A stretch of DNA of 64,000 nt, taken from NCBI RefSeq assembly GCF_900107045.1, contig NZ_FNON01000006.1:1-64000 (forward strand), in the 5' to 3' direction. Position 1 is the stretch's first letter; each line of letters begins with the position of its first letter. Under the pieces are notes generated by a model. It worked only from the letters and a program-made list of their open reading frames with translations. It had not been told where the DNA came from and did no database searches. Below, in pieces: positions 50,568 through 58,945 of the stretch. Made by a program: the position numbers and the translations under genes. Source of the DNA: Amycolatopsis xylanica (lineage in GTDB: Bacteria > Actinomycetota > Actinomycetes > Mycobacteriales > Pseudonocardiaceae).

Positions 50568-51425
50568 GCCGACGCTCGTGAGGATCGCCCAAGCGAGCAT
50601 GGCGAACCCGGTGTCCCGCAGCGCCGGAATCAGCGCGCGGCCCTGCGCGTCCGAGCGGATCGCCTGGACGGACTTGATCAGCAGCGGCGCGCTGAGCAGC
50701 GCGAGCAGCGTGACCGGGTACGAGAACCACAGCGCGATGGTCATCACGTAGGGGACGGCCACCAGCGCCAGGTAAAGGCGGCGGGTGCCCTGGTCGCCGA
50801 GACGGGTGGCCAGCGTCCGCTTGCCCGCTTCGATGTCGGTGGGGATGTCGCGCAGGTTGTTGGCCACCAGCACGCCGGTCGAGAAGCTGCCGACCGCGAC
50901 CGCGCAGGCGAGCGCGGCCCAGCTGAGCCGCCCGGCCTGGACGTAGACCGTGCCGAGCACGCCCGCCAGCCCGAAGAAGACGAACACGGCGATCTCGCCG
51001 AAGCCGTAGTAGCCGTACGGCTTCTTTCCGCCGGTGTAGAACCAGGCGCCGAGGATGCTGGCGCCGCCGATGACGAGCAGGAGCCAGCGGCCGGTCAGCA
51101 CCACCGTGAGCAGGCCGAGCACGCCGGAGAGCGCGAGCGAGCCGAGCGCGGCGGCCAGCACCGCCTTCGGCTTGGCCTTGCCGGAGCCGACCAGGCGCAG
51201 CGGCCCGACGCGGTTGTCGTCGGTGCCGCGGACGCCGTCGGAGTAGTCGTTGGCGTAGTTGACGCCGATGATCAGCGCGAGCGCGACGAACAACGCGAGC
51301 AGCGAGCGCCACCAGGAGAACGCGTCCAGCGCCGCGGCGGCGCCGACCCCGGCGACCACGGGGGCCACGGCGTTCGGCAACGTCCGCGGGCGCGCCCCTT
51401 CGATCCACTCACTCACTGTCGCCAT
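50553..51425 (-). CDS. menA: 1,4-dihydroxy-2-naphthoate polyprenyltransferase MenA
   Basis: 290 residues, ATG 51425. UbiA-type prenyltransferase with multiple helices and two Asp-rich metal/diphosphate sites: NYANDYSDGVRGTDD and NNLRDIPTDIEAGKRTLATRLG. It attaches a polyprenyl chain to DHNA to form demethylmenaquinone. MenA, menE, menB (minus strand) and divergent menD form a menaquinone cluster at 50.5-55.4 kb. Confidence 0.96.
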   Translation of the reverse strand: MATVSEWIEGARPRTLPNAVAPVVAGVGAAAALDAFSWWRSLLALFVALALIIGVNYANDYSDGVRGTDDNRVGPLRLVGSGKAKPKAVLAAALGSLALSGVLGLLTVVLTGRWLLLVIGGASILGAWFYTGGKKPYGYYGFGEIAVFVFFGLAGVLGTVYVQAGRLSWAALACAVAVGSFSTGVLVANNLRDIPTDIEAGKRTLATRLGDQGTRRLYLALVAVPYVMTIALWFSYPVTLLALLSAPLLIKSVQAIRSDAQGRALIPALRDTGFAMLAWAILTSVGLFVG

Positions 51426-51455
51426 GGCGACATTCTTGCAAGATCAGCGAGAAGG

Positions 51456-51572
51456 CTAGGCGGTGGTCTCCGAGTTCACGGACCAGGTGAGCGTGCCGCT
51501 GTTCGGCAGCGCGGGCGGGACGGTGATCAGGAAGCTGAGCGCGGCTACGGCGGCGATGATTCGAGTGCGCAT
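51456..51572 (-). CDS. 38-residue exported peptide
   Basis: ATG 51572, ending TAG at 51456. The product begins MRTRIIAAVAALSFLITVPP, a clear signal sequence of Arg, hydrophobic core and Pro/Ala turn, and ends TLTWSVNSETTA. A consensus TTGACA lies 29 nt upstream with 17-nt spacing to TCCACT, giving a leaderless start. It lies between menE and menA on the same strand. No family known; it is too short for homology claims. Confidence 0.6.
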   Translation of the reverse strand: MRTRIIAAVAALSFLITVPPALPNSGTLTWSVNSETTA

Positions 51573-51578
51573 CACCCG

Positions 51579-51611
51579 AGTGGAGTCCGATCTTGGTTAA
51601 TTGTCAACCAA
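51579..51611 (-). promoter_or_regulatory. promoter and palindromic operator of the exported-peptide gene
   Basis: -35 TTGACA (complement of 51602-51607), spacer 17, -10-like TCCACT (51584-51579). A palindrome TTGGTTAATTGTCAACCAA (51593-51611) covers the -35. A MarR/PadR-type repressor site fits the geometry. The sequence also follows the menE stop. Confidence 0.55.
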
Positions 51612-51617
51612 ATGCCG

Positions 51618-52757
51618 TCATTTTCCCGACGATAGTAGTGATCTGAGCACGGCGGCCCTGTCGATCTTGCCCGGTCCGCGCAGTGGCAGCTCGTCGACGA
51701 ACTCGAACCGCTTGGGCACGGCCGCCGGACCGGCCGCCTTGCGCACGGCGGCGCGCAGCCATTCGATCGACGGCTCGCCGTCGGCGACGATGACCGCGAC
51801 CACAGTCTCGCCCCATCGATGGTGCGGGACGCCGACCACGCAGGCGTCTTTGACGCCGAACTGGCTGATCAGGACCCGTTCGACGGCCGTGGCGGGCACC
51901 TTGACGCCGCCGGTGTTGATCATGTCGTCGACCCGCCCGAGCACTTCGAGCCTGCCGTCCTCGTCGATCCGGCCCCGGTCGGAGGTCTCGAACCAGCCGT
52001 CAGCGAAGCACTCGGCGGTCAGCTCAGGCTGGAGGCGGTAGCCGTGCGCGAGGGTGTCGCCGGAGATGCGGATGCGCTGGTTGTCGCCGAACTCGAAGCC
52101 GACGCAGTGGAGTGGGCGGCCGTCGTAGAAGCATCCGCTCGCGGTCTCGCTCATGCCGTAGGCGCCGACGACGCCCAACCCGGCACGTGTTGCCCGCTCG
52201 CGCACCTCGGGATGCAGGGGAGCGCCGCCGATGATGATCTTTTCGAAGGTCTTGAGCGCTTCCAGCGCCGGACCGCCCTTGTCGAGCACGTCGACGAGCT
52301 GGGTGGGCACGAGCGCGGTGTAGAACGCGTCGCCGTCCATCTTCTCGGCCCCTGACGCGAAGTCGCCGTCGTGCAGGATCGGCTCGAGGCCCGCGACGAT
52401 GGACCGGGTGATGACCTGGAGGCCGCCGATGTAGTGCGGCGGGGTCGCCAGCAGCCACGGTCCGTGCGGGCCGATCGCCTCGTAGGTCGCGTTGGCGGAG
52501 GCCAGCAGTGCCTCGGCCGAGAGCAGGACGCCTTTGGGCGCGCCCGTCGAGCCGGAGGTGGCGATGATCACGGCCGTGTCCGGCTCGACCGGCTGGTCGG
52601 GCGCCATCGCGTCGCGCAGCGCCTTGGCGCCCGGGTCCTTGGCGTTGAGCGGCAGAACCGGCTGACCGCCCGCCAGCGCGTGCCTGAGGGCGTCCGTGAG
52701 CTCACAGACGCCCTCAGGACTGCCGTCCAGCCAGACTTCGCGGATCTTGGGGGTCAC
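51618..52757 (-). CDS. menE: o-succinylbenzoate-CoA ligase MenE
   Basis: 379 residues from GTG 52757. ANL enzyme adding CoA to o-succinylbenzoate. P-loop IATSGSTGAPKGVLLS near residue 64, GAYGMSETASG, SDRGRIDEDG (catalytic Asp), RVDDMINTGGVKV hinge, and the C-terminal GPGKIDR lysine. It is shorter than other acyl-CoA ligases, as is usual in actinobacterial MenE. It lies 7 nt from menB, so it is co-transcribed. Confidence 0.94.
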   Translation of the reverse strand: MTPKIREVWLDGSPEGVCELTDALRHALAGGQPVLPLNAKDPGAKALRDAMAPDQPVEPDTAVIIATSGSTGAPKGVLLSAEALLASANATYEAIGPHGPWLLATPPHYIGGLQVITRSIVAGLEPILHDGDFASGAEKMDGDAFYTALVPTQLVDVLDKGGPALEALKTFEKIIIGGAPLHPEVRERATRAGLGVVGAYGMSETASGCFYDGRPLHCVGFEFGDNQRIRISGDTLAHGYRLQPELTAECFADGWFETSDRGRIDEDGRLEVLGRVDDMINTGGVKVPATAVERVLISQFGVKDACVVGVPHHRWGETVVAVIVADGEPSIEWLRAAVRKAAGPAAVPKRFEFVDELPLRGPGKIDRAAVLRSLLSSGK

Positions 52758-52764
52758 GGCGGGC

Positions 52765-53688
52765 TCAGTAGTAGTACGGGTAGCTGGACCAGTCGGGGTC
52801 GCGCTTCTGCAGGAAGGAGTCGCGGCCTTCGACGGCTTCGTCGGTCATGTAGGCGAGGCGGGTGGTCTCGCCAGCGAAGAGCTGCTGGCCGACGAGGCCG
52901 TCGTCGATCAGGTTGAAGGCGTACTTGAGCATGCGGTTCGCGGTCGGGGACTTGCCGTTGATCTCCCAGGCCCATTCGAGGGCGGTGGCCTCCAGCTCGG
53001 CGTGGGGGATCGTGGCGTTGACGGCGCCCATGGCCTCCATCTGGGCCGCGGTGTAGGAGCGGCCGAGGAAGAAGATCTCGCGGGCGAACTTCTGGCCGAC
53101 CTGGCGGGCGAGGTACGCCGAGCCGTAGCCGCCGTCGAACGAGCCGACGTCCGCGTCGGTCTGCTTGAAGCGCGCGTGCTCCTCGGAGGCGAGCGTGAGG
53201 TCGCACACCACGTGGAGCGAGTGGCCGCCGCCCGCGGCCCAGCCCGGCACCACCGCTATCACCACTTTCGGCATGAAGCGGATGAGGCGCTGGACCTCGA
53301 GGATGTGCAGCCTGCCCGCCCGCGCGGGGTCCACCGTGTCGGAGGTCTCGCCGTCCGCGTACTGATAGCCGGACCTTCCGCGAATACGCTGGTCACCACC
53401 GGAGCAGAACGCCCAGCCGCCGTCCTTGGCGGAGGGGCCGTTGCCGGTGAGCAGGACACACCCGACGTCCGAGCTCATCCGCGCGTGGTCGAGCGCGCGG
53501 TACAGCTCGTCCACGGTGTGCGGACGGAAGGCGTTGCGGACCTCCGGACGGTCGAACGCGACGCGCACGACCCGCTTGCCTGAGCGAACCTCAGAGGAGC
53601 GGTGATACGTGATGTCGGTGAAGTCGAAACCCTCGATCGGGGTCCACAAGGCCGGGTCGAACAGCTCGGAAACCTGGGCGTCATCCAC
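52765..53688 (-). CDS. menB: 1,4-dihydroxy-2-naphthoyl-CoA synthase MenB
   Basis: 307 residues from GTG 53688, supported by TATTCT 7 nt upstream (leaderless). Crotonase-fold Dieckmann cyclase. Signatures: VAFDRPEVRNAFRPHTVDELY, FCSGGDQRIRG, VVPGWAAGGGHSLHVVCDLT (oxyanion glycines) and the DADVGSFDGGYGSAYLARQVG loop. Last residues YPYYY. It is divergent from menD, sharing a promoter region of about 50 nt. Confidence 0.96.
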   Translation of the reverse strand: MDDAQVSELFDPALWTPIEGFDFTDITYHRSSEVRSGKRVVRVAFDRPEVRNAFRPHTVDELYRALDHARMSSDVGCVLLTGNGPSAKDGGWAFCSGGDQRIRGRSGYQYADGETSDTVDPARAGRLHILEVQRLIRFMPKVVIAVVPGWAAGGGHSLHVVCDLTLASEEHARFKQTDADVGSFDGGYGSAYLARQVGQKFAREIFFLGRSYTAAQMEAMGAVNATIPHAELEATALEWAWEINGKSPTANRMLKYAFNLIDDGLVGQQLFAGETTRLAYMTDEAVEGRDSFLQKRDPDWSSYPYYY

Positions 53689-53740
53689 GTTTGGGAGAAT
53701 AGGTGGCCATGAGTACTGACGAGACACCAGGAGACTGCCG

Positions 53741-55429
53741 GTGAATCCTTCCACCGCGCAGGCCAGGGTCATCGTCGATGAACTGGTACGCAACACGGTG
53801 TCCCACGTGGTGCTTTGCCCGGGATCCCGTAACGCGCCGCTCTCGATCGCGCTCTACGACGCGGCCGCGTCCGGCCGGGTGCAGGTCCACGTGCGGATCG
53901 ACGAGCGCAGCGCCGGGTTCCTCGCACTCGGCATCGCGGCCAGGACCGGCCGTCCCGTCGCGCTGCTGTGCACCTCCGGCACCGCCGCCGCCAACTTTCA
54001 CCCGGCCGTGCTCGAAGCCGACCGCGCCGGTGTGCCACTGATCGTGCTGACCGCCGATCGCCCGCCCGAGCTGCGCTCCGCAGGCGCCAGCCAGGTCATC
54101 AACCAGGCGCGTCTCTACGGCGACGCGATCCGGTACTTCGACGAGCTCGCCGTCGCCGAGCGCCGCGCCGGGCAGAACTCGTACTGGCGCAGCCAGATCT
54201 GCCGGGCGTGGAACGCCGCTTATGGCGAGTGGCGCAGCGGGCCCGTTCACCTGAACATCCCGTTCCGCGAGCCGCTGGTCCCGGACTTCGACTCGGATGG
54301 CGCTGTCGCGCTGGAGTGGTACGAATCACTCGAAGGCCGCCCCGGCGGCGCCAGATGGACCGAGCTGCCCGACTTCGGCGCGCTGCCGTCGTTCGTGGTC
54401 CCGTCCGCCCGCTGTGGGCTGGTCATCGCGTGCGACACCGGGGTGCAGGCGGCCAGTGAATGGGCCGAGCAGCACGGCTGGCCGGTGGTCTCGGAGACCG
54501 GGGGCATCGGGCTGGCGGGCGCGACCGCGATCTCGTCGGGCGCCTGGCTGCTGGGCGTCGAGGAGTTCATCCGCGAGCACAAGCCTGAGCAGGTGCTCTG
54601 CCTCGGCCGTCCGACCGTGTTCCGGCAGGTCCAAGCCGTGCTGTCCGATCCGGACGTCGAGGTGCTGCTCGTCCGTCCCGACTCCGACTGGCCCGCGCCC
54701 GCGCACAACGTCCGCCAGGTCGGGCAGTGGTTCGCCGAGCCGACCAAGCCCGCCGATCCGGAGTGGCTCGCGCACTGGCAGCGTGCCGACGCCGCCGCGC
54801 ACGCCGCCGTCACCGAGGCGCTGGCGAGCGAACCGTGGCCGAGCGGGCTGCGGCTCGCTTCCGAACTCGTCGACGCGCTGCCGCCGGACTCGCTGCTGGT
54901 GGTCGGCTCGTCCAACCCGACCCGCGATATCGCGCTCGCCGGGCGGCTGCGCCCCGACGTGCTCGTGCACCGCAACCGCGGGGTCGCCGGCATCGACGGG
55001 ACGGTGTCGACCGCGATCGGCGCCGCGACCGTCCACCGTGGCCACTCGTACGCGCTGATCGGGGACCTGACGTTCCTGCACGACACGAACGGCCTGCTCA
55101 CCGGACCCGCCGAGCAGCGGCCCGACCTGACGATCGTGGTGCTCAACGACGACGGCGGCGGCATCTTCTCGCTGCTCGAGCAGGGCGCGCCCGAGCACAG
55201 TGCCAGCTTCGAGCGGGTGTTCGGCACGCCGCACGGCGCGGACCTCGGCGCGCTGTGCGCCGGGTATCACGTGCCGCACATCGTCGCCGAGACGCTGACC
55301 GAGTTCCGTGCCGCGCTGCGGCCAGAGCCCGGCCTGCGGGTGGTCGAGGTGCGGGTCGACCGCACCAGGCACCGCGACCTGCACGCCCGCGTGCGCGCGG
55401 CGGTGAAGTCGGCCGTCGCCGGTTCTTGA
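53741..55429 (+). CDS. menD: 2-succinyl-5-enolpyruvyl-6-hydroxy-3-cyclohexene-1-carboxylate synthase
   Basis: 562 residues from GTG 53741 with CAGGAGA 6 nt upstream. ThDP enzyme joining isochorismate and 2-oxoglutarate. Marks: CPGSRNAPLSIAL, ERSAGFLALGIAARTGRPVAL with catalytic Glu, CTSGTAAANFHPAV, NRGVAGIDGTVSTAIG, and ThDP-binding GDLTFLHDTNGLL...VVLNDDGGGIFSLLEQ. An 11-codon ORF (53709-53744) ends in a TGA that overlaps the start by 4 nt and may couple translation. Confidence 0.96.
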   Translation: MNPSTAQARVIVDELVRNTVSHVVLCPGSRNAPLSIALYDAAASGRVQVHVRIDERSAGFLALGIAARTGRPVALLCTSGTAAANFHPAVLEADRAGVPLIVLTADRPPELRSAGASQVINQARLYGDAIRYFDELAVAERRAGQNSYWRSQICRAWNAAYGEWRSGPVHLNIPFREPLVPDFDSDGAVALEWYESLEGRPGGARWTELPDFGALPSFVVPSARCGLVIACDTGVQAASEWAEQHGWPVVSETGGIGLAGATAISSGAWLLGVEEFIREHKPEQVLCLGRPTVFRQVQAVLSDPDVEVLLVRPDSDWPAPAHNVRQVGQWFAEPTKPADPEWLAHWQRADAAAHAAVTEALASEPWPSGLRLASELVDALPPDSLLVVGSSNPTRDIALAGRLRPDVLVHRNRGVAGIDGTVSTAIGAATVHRGHSYALIGDLTFLHDTNGLLTGPAEQRPDLTIVVLNDDGGGIFSLLEQGAPEHSASFERVFGTPHGADLGALCAGYHVPHIVAETLTEFRAALRPEPGLRVVEVRVDRTRHRDLHARVRAAVKSAVAGS

Positions 55430-55562
55430 TCCTGCTTCTTGAACCACTGTCAAAAGTTTTTGGTCATATTCCCACGTGGCAAGACCAACCTTTCGGCTGT
55501 TTCTCGACCATGAATCCCCCGATACGTTCAGCGCGCTCATCAGACTTCGGGAGGAATTGGTC

Positions 55563-57086
55563 ATGCGGAAGAGAACTCGTGCCGGATTGGGCGCGGTGGC
55601 CGGAGGTGTCGCGGTCGCCCTGTTCGCATCCACGGCCGGTGCGGCGCCGGGACCTGGTGCGCCGGGTGTAGGCGATCCCTACTACCCGGGCGCCGGCAAC
55701 GGCGGCTACGACGTCGCGCATTACGACATTCGGCTCACTTACCAGCCGTCGACGGACCTGCTCAACGGCACCACGACGATTATCGCGACGACCACGCAGG
55801 AATTGTCCAGTTTCAACCTCGATTTCGGACTCAAGGTCAAATCGGTCCGGGTGAACAATGTGCCCGCGCAGTTCACAAATGACACGGCCGACGGCGAGCT
55901 GATCGTCAAGCCCGCCAAGCCGCTCGCCAAGGGGCAGCCCATCACGGTCGCCGTCGCCTACGCCGACACGCCGTCCAAGGTGGTCATCGACGGCATCGCC
56001 AACGGCTGGAAGAAGACCCCGACCGGCGCGCTCGCCGTCGACGAGCCGCAGAGCGCCGCCTGGTGGTACCCGTCGAACGACCACCCGACCGACAAGGCGA
56101 CCTTCGACGTCTCGGTCGAGGTCCCGAACGACGTGGTCGCGCTGTCGAACGGCTCGCTCGTGCGCACCGAGCGCAACCGCGCGGGCTGGACCCGCTGGTA
56201 CTGGCGCAGCACCCAGCCGCAGGCGACCTACCTGACCTCGCTGGAGGTCGGCAAGTACGACGTCAACCTGCAGACCACGCCCGACGGCAAGCCGTTCATC
56301 ACCGGCTACGGCAACGACCTCGGCGCCTCGCTCGACGCGGCCAAGGCCAGCGTGGAGCGCACCCCGGAGATCAACGAGTTCCTGGCGAGCAAGTTCGGGC
56401 CGTACCCGTTCGAAGCCCAGGGCGGGGTCGTGACCAGCGGGATCAACTTCTCGCTCGAGAACCAGACCCGGCCGGTCTACGGCGCGCGCAACTTCGCCAA
56501 GGGCGCGAACACCTCGCTCATCGCGCACGAGAACGCCCACCAGTGGTTCGGTGACTCGGTCGCGCTCGGCAAGTGGAGCGACATCTGGCTGAACGAGGGC
56601 TTCGCCTCGTACGCCCAGTTCCTGTGGTCAGAGGAGCAGGGTGAGGGCACCGCCGACGAGCTGGCGCAGTTCACCTACGACTCGATCCCGGCCGACGACC
56701 CGTTCTGGACGGTCCTGCCCGCCAACCCGGGCGCGGACAAGCAGTTCGACGACGCCGTCTACGACCGTGGCGCCCTCGCGCTGCACGCGCTGCGTAAGGC
56801 CGTCGGCGACGACTCGTTCTTCAAGATCCTCCAGACCTGGACGACCGTGAAGAAGGGCAAGACCGCGGTGATCCCGGAGTTCGTCGCGCTGGCGGAGAAG
56901 GTGTCCGGCAAGCCGCTGTACGACCTGTTCCAGACCTGGCTGTACACCCCGGCCAAGCCCGCCGTCGGCCCGAACGGCCAGACCACGGCTGCGGTCGCGG
57001 CGCGGGCCGTCGTGCACGAGCCGAAGTCGTACCAGCAGATCCACGAGACCCATCGCCTGCTGGCGGAGGAGCACCACCAGCACTGA
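55563..57086 (+). CDS. secreted M1 family metallopeptidase
   Basis: 507 residues from ATG 55563, with GGGAGGAA about 5 nt upstream. The signal peptide ends near TAGAAPGP. N-terminal beta-saddle domain (YDIRLTYQPSTDLLNGTTTI) is followed by the peptidase domain. The zinc site is H322-E323-N-A-H326 with E345 eighteen residues on (NEGFASYAQF); exopeptidase loop GGVVTSGINFSLENQTRP replaces GAMEN. It cleaves N-terminal residues outside the cell. No C-terminal ERAP-like domain remains, so the enzyme is a short form. Confidence 0.93.
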   Translation: MRKRTRAGLGAVAGGVAVALFASTAGAAPGPGAPGVGDPYYPGAGNGGYDVAHYDIRLTYQPSTDLLNGTTTIIATTTQELSSFNLDFGLKVKSVRVNNVPAQFTNDTADGELIVKPAKPLAKGQPITVAVAYADTPSKVVIDGIANGWKKTPTGALAVDEPQSAAWWYPSNDHPTDKATFDVSVEVPNDVVALSNGSLVRTERNRAGWTRWYWRSTQPQATYLTSLEVGKYDVNLQTTPDGKPFITGYGNDLGASLDAAKASVERTPEINEFLASKFGPYPFEAQGGVVTSGINFSLENQTRPVYGARNFAKGANTSLIAHENAHQWFGDSVALGKWSDIWLNEGFASYAQFLWSEEQGEGTADELAQFTYDSIPADDPFWTVLPANPGADKQFDDAVYDRGALALHALRKAVGDDSFFKILQTWTTVKKGKTAVIPEFVALAEKVSGKPLYDLFQTWLYTPAKPAVGPNGQTTAAVAARAVVHEPKSYQQIHETHRLLAEEHHQH

Positions 57087-57093
57087 GACGCGC

Positions 57094-57127
57094 TGCCCCG
57101 GCATGGTGCCCGCACCATGCCGGGGCA
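57094..57127 (+). terminator. terminator after the M1 peptidase gene
   Basis: Perfect 15-bp stem (TGCCCCGGCATGGTG at 57094-57108 with 57113-57127), 4-nt loop. No T tract; actinobacterial stem-loop terminator. Confidence 0.8.
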
Positions 57128-57159
57128 CGCCGGTGTCACCCGCTGGGTACGCTCGCGGC

Positions 57160-57618
57160 GTGACTGCGAAAGGCGAGCGGGCTAGGCGCATCGGGTGGCG
57201 TGCCACCGTCGGTGTCGCTTCGCTGCTCACCCTGATGTGCCTCGCACTGCTGTTCGCCGCGATCCGCAACGACAACGCCATCGAAGGCCAGCTCGGCCAG
57301 GCCGAAGCGACAGTCGAGTCCGTCGCCTTCGACCGCACGATCATCCGCTACGACACACCGGACGGAATCGTCCACAGCCCCGCCAACGGTGTGCTCTACC
57401 CGAGCGGCCTCGCCGTGGGCGCGCGCGTCCGCATCGAGTACGACGCGGGTGATCCCGAACTCACCAGGGTCGCGGGCCGCACGTTCACCACGACGCTGGT
57501 GCCGCTGGGCATCACGATCCTCATCACCTGGCTGATCGCGACACCGGTGCTGTGGTGGATCCGGCGCCAGAACAAGCGCCAGGTCAGAGCAGCGCAGCCG
57601 TCTCCTGCCACCAGCTGA
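57160..57618 (+). CDS. DUF3592 membrane protein
   Basis: 152 residues from GTG 57160; TACGCT 6 nt upstream suggests a leaderless start. Two helices (VGVASLLTLMCLALLFAAI near the start, TTLVPLGITILITWLIATPVLWWI near the end) flank a beta-rich ~70-residue extracytoplasmic domain (ATVESVAFDRTIIRYDTPDG, VGARVRIEYDAGDPELTRV). The DUF3592 family has no assigned function. Its last 35 nt overlap the convergent phosphatase gene. A paralogous DUF3592 protein lies at 61249. Confidence 0.8.
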   Translation: MTAKGERARRIGWRATVGVASLLTLMCLALLFAAIRNDNAIEGQLGQAEATVESVAFDRTIIRYDTPDGIVHSPANGVLYPSGLAVGARVRIEYDAGDPELTRVAGRTFTTTLVPLGITILITWLIATPVLWWIRRQNKRQVRAAQPSPATS

Positions 57619-58420
57619 GCACCTCATCGGCCACGCTCGGCGTGGCCACCAGCACCCCGTCCGCCGGCAGCGCGGTGTCCTCACCATGCCGGTCCAGCAC
57701 GACGGCCCCGGCCTCGATCGCCAGCGCGACGGAACCGGCGACATCCCATTCGCTGTAGCTGTGCAGCACGGCGGCGGTGGCGTGGCCGAGCGCCACCTGC
57801 GCGATCGAAAGCGCGGCCGACCCCAGCACCCGCACCCCCGCGTGAGCGGCCGCGGCCCGCTGGATGAACTCGCCCATCCCCGGCCAGGGCCCTGTCCTCG
57901 TCAGTTCGGTGCACACGATCGCGCCCGCCGGACTCGGCCGATCCATGAGCTTGATCGGCTTCCCATTCGCCCGTGCGCCGCGCCCGCGAGCCGCCGCGTA
58001 GATCTGCGCCCGGTAAGGATCGGCGACGACTCCGACGACCGGCCCCGAGGCATCGATCAACGCGAGGCTGTACGCACACCACGGAACCCCGGCGACGTAG
58101 TTCGCGGTCCCGTCGACCGGATCGACCACCCACCGGTATTCGGCGATATCAGCGCCATGGTCGGCCCCGAACTCCTCACCGACCACCGGAATCCCGGGGA
58201 ATTCGGCGGCCAGCACCCGCCGGGTGTGCCGCTCGAGAATGCGATCGGTATCGGTGACCCAGTCGAACGGTGAGTCCTTGGTGTCGGGGTGCGCGCCGCG
58301 CCCGGCGGTCGCCGTGATGACATCGGTGGCGTCGTTGGCCAGTCGTCCGGCGACCTCGAGCGCCCTCGACAGCAGCCCAGGTTCGACGGGCTGCGGGGGC
58401 CTGGAGGACAAGAGGGTCAT
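57584..58420 (-). CDS. inositol monophosphatase family protein
   Basis: 278 residues. Li+-sensitive Mg2+-dependent phosphatase fold: DSPFDWVTDTDRILERHTRRVLAAEFPGIPVVGEEFG (metal Glu), WVVDPVDGTANYVAGVPWCAYSLAL (DPxDGT), and EWDVAGSVALAIEAGA. The substrate could be inositol phosphate, histidinol phosphate or PAP. With mshA and two glycosyltransferases in the window, an inositol-linked lipid or mycothiol role is plausible but unproven. Confidence 0.92.
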   Translation of the reverse strand: MTLLSSRPPQPVEPGLLSRALEVAGRLANDATDVITATAGRGAHPDTKDSPFDWVTDTDRILERHTRRVLAAEFPGIPVVGEEFGADHGADIAEYRWVVDPVDGTANYVAGVPWCAYSLALIDASGPVVGVVADPYRAQIYAAARGRGARANGKPIKLMDRPSPAGAIVCTELTRTGPWPGMGEFIQRAAAAHAGVRVLGSAALSIAQVALGHATAAVLHSYSEWDVAGSVALAIEAGAVVLDRHGEDTALPADGVLVATPSVADEVLSWWQETAALL

Positions 58421-58539
58421 GCTTCTTTAGTGTGGGCTGCCCTGGTTTCCGGGACACGACCTTGAGATGACAAGTGGTGGGCTGTCTGTGGTTTTCCACC
58501 CCGACCTCGGGTATTGGCGACCCGGCCCGCCCGGTTGAC

Positions 58540-58870
58540 CCGCGTTCGGGACCGGCAAAGACGCGTACGCGAGCGGCAAAGACGCGTACGGGACCGGCAA
58601 AGACGCGTGCGGGACCGGCAAAGACGCGTGCGGGAGCGGCAAAGACGCGTGGGTGGGCGTGCGCAGCCGGACGACACGCGTACCTGGATGGACGGCACGC
58701 GTGCGCGGATGGACGACACGCGTGCCTGGATGGACGACACGCGTACCTGGGTGTTCGAGATCGGGTGCCTGGGTGTGGGACATGGGGTGCCGCGGTGTGG
58801 GACACGGGGTGCCTGGGTGTGGGGCACGGCGTGTGTGGGTGGGGGACACGGGGTGCGTGGGTGTGGGTGG
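58540..58870. repeat. tandem-repeat array upstream of glycosyltransferase 1
   Basis: Zone 1 (58540-58650): six units of 21 bp carrying an ACGCGT palindrome (positions 58561, 58582, 58603, 58624, 58645; first unit CCGCGT at 58540). Zone 2 (58676-58744): four more ACGCGT copies spaced 21 bp (58676, 58697, 58718, 58739), 31 bp after zone 1. Zone 3 (58765-58870): about five units of 22 bp built on GTGCCTGGGTGTGGGACA. Neither strand shows convincing protein; the space 58421-58539 is also non-coding. Confidence 0.85.
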
Positions 58871-58945
58871 GTGGTGGGGGAGGTGTTCGGCGGTCGTTGG
58901 TTTGGGGGTTACGGGGGGTTTGGGGGCGGGTGGCAGGGTGAGGGC

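Noticed and set aside
58540..58870. CRISPR array
   Set aside because: Repeats are directly contiguous with no unique spacers of constant length, and there are no cas genes.
58514..58945. In-frame 144-residue N-terminal extension of the first glycosyltransferase
   Set aside because: It is built from 21-bp and 22-bp tandem repeats; the 22-bp part shifts frame between units, residues are Arg/Gly-rich low complexity, and GT4 homology starts exactly at GTG 58946.
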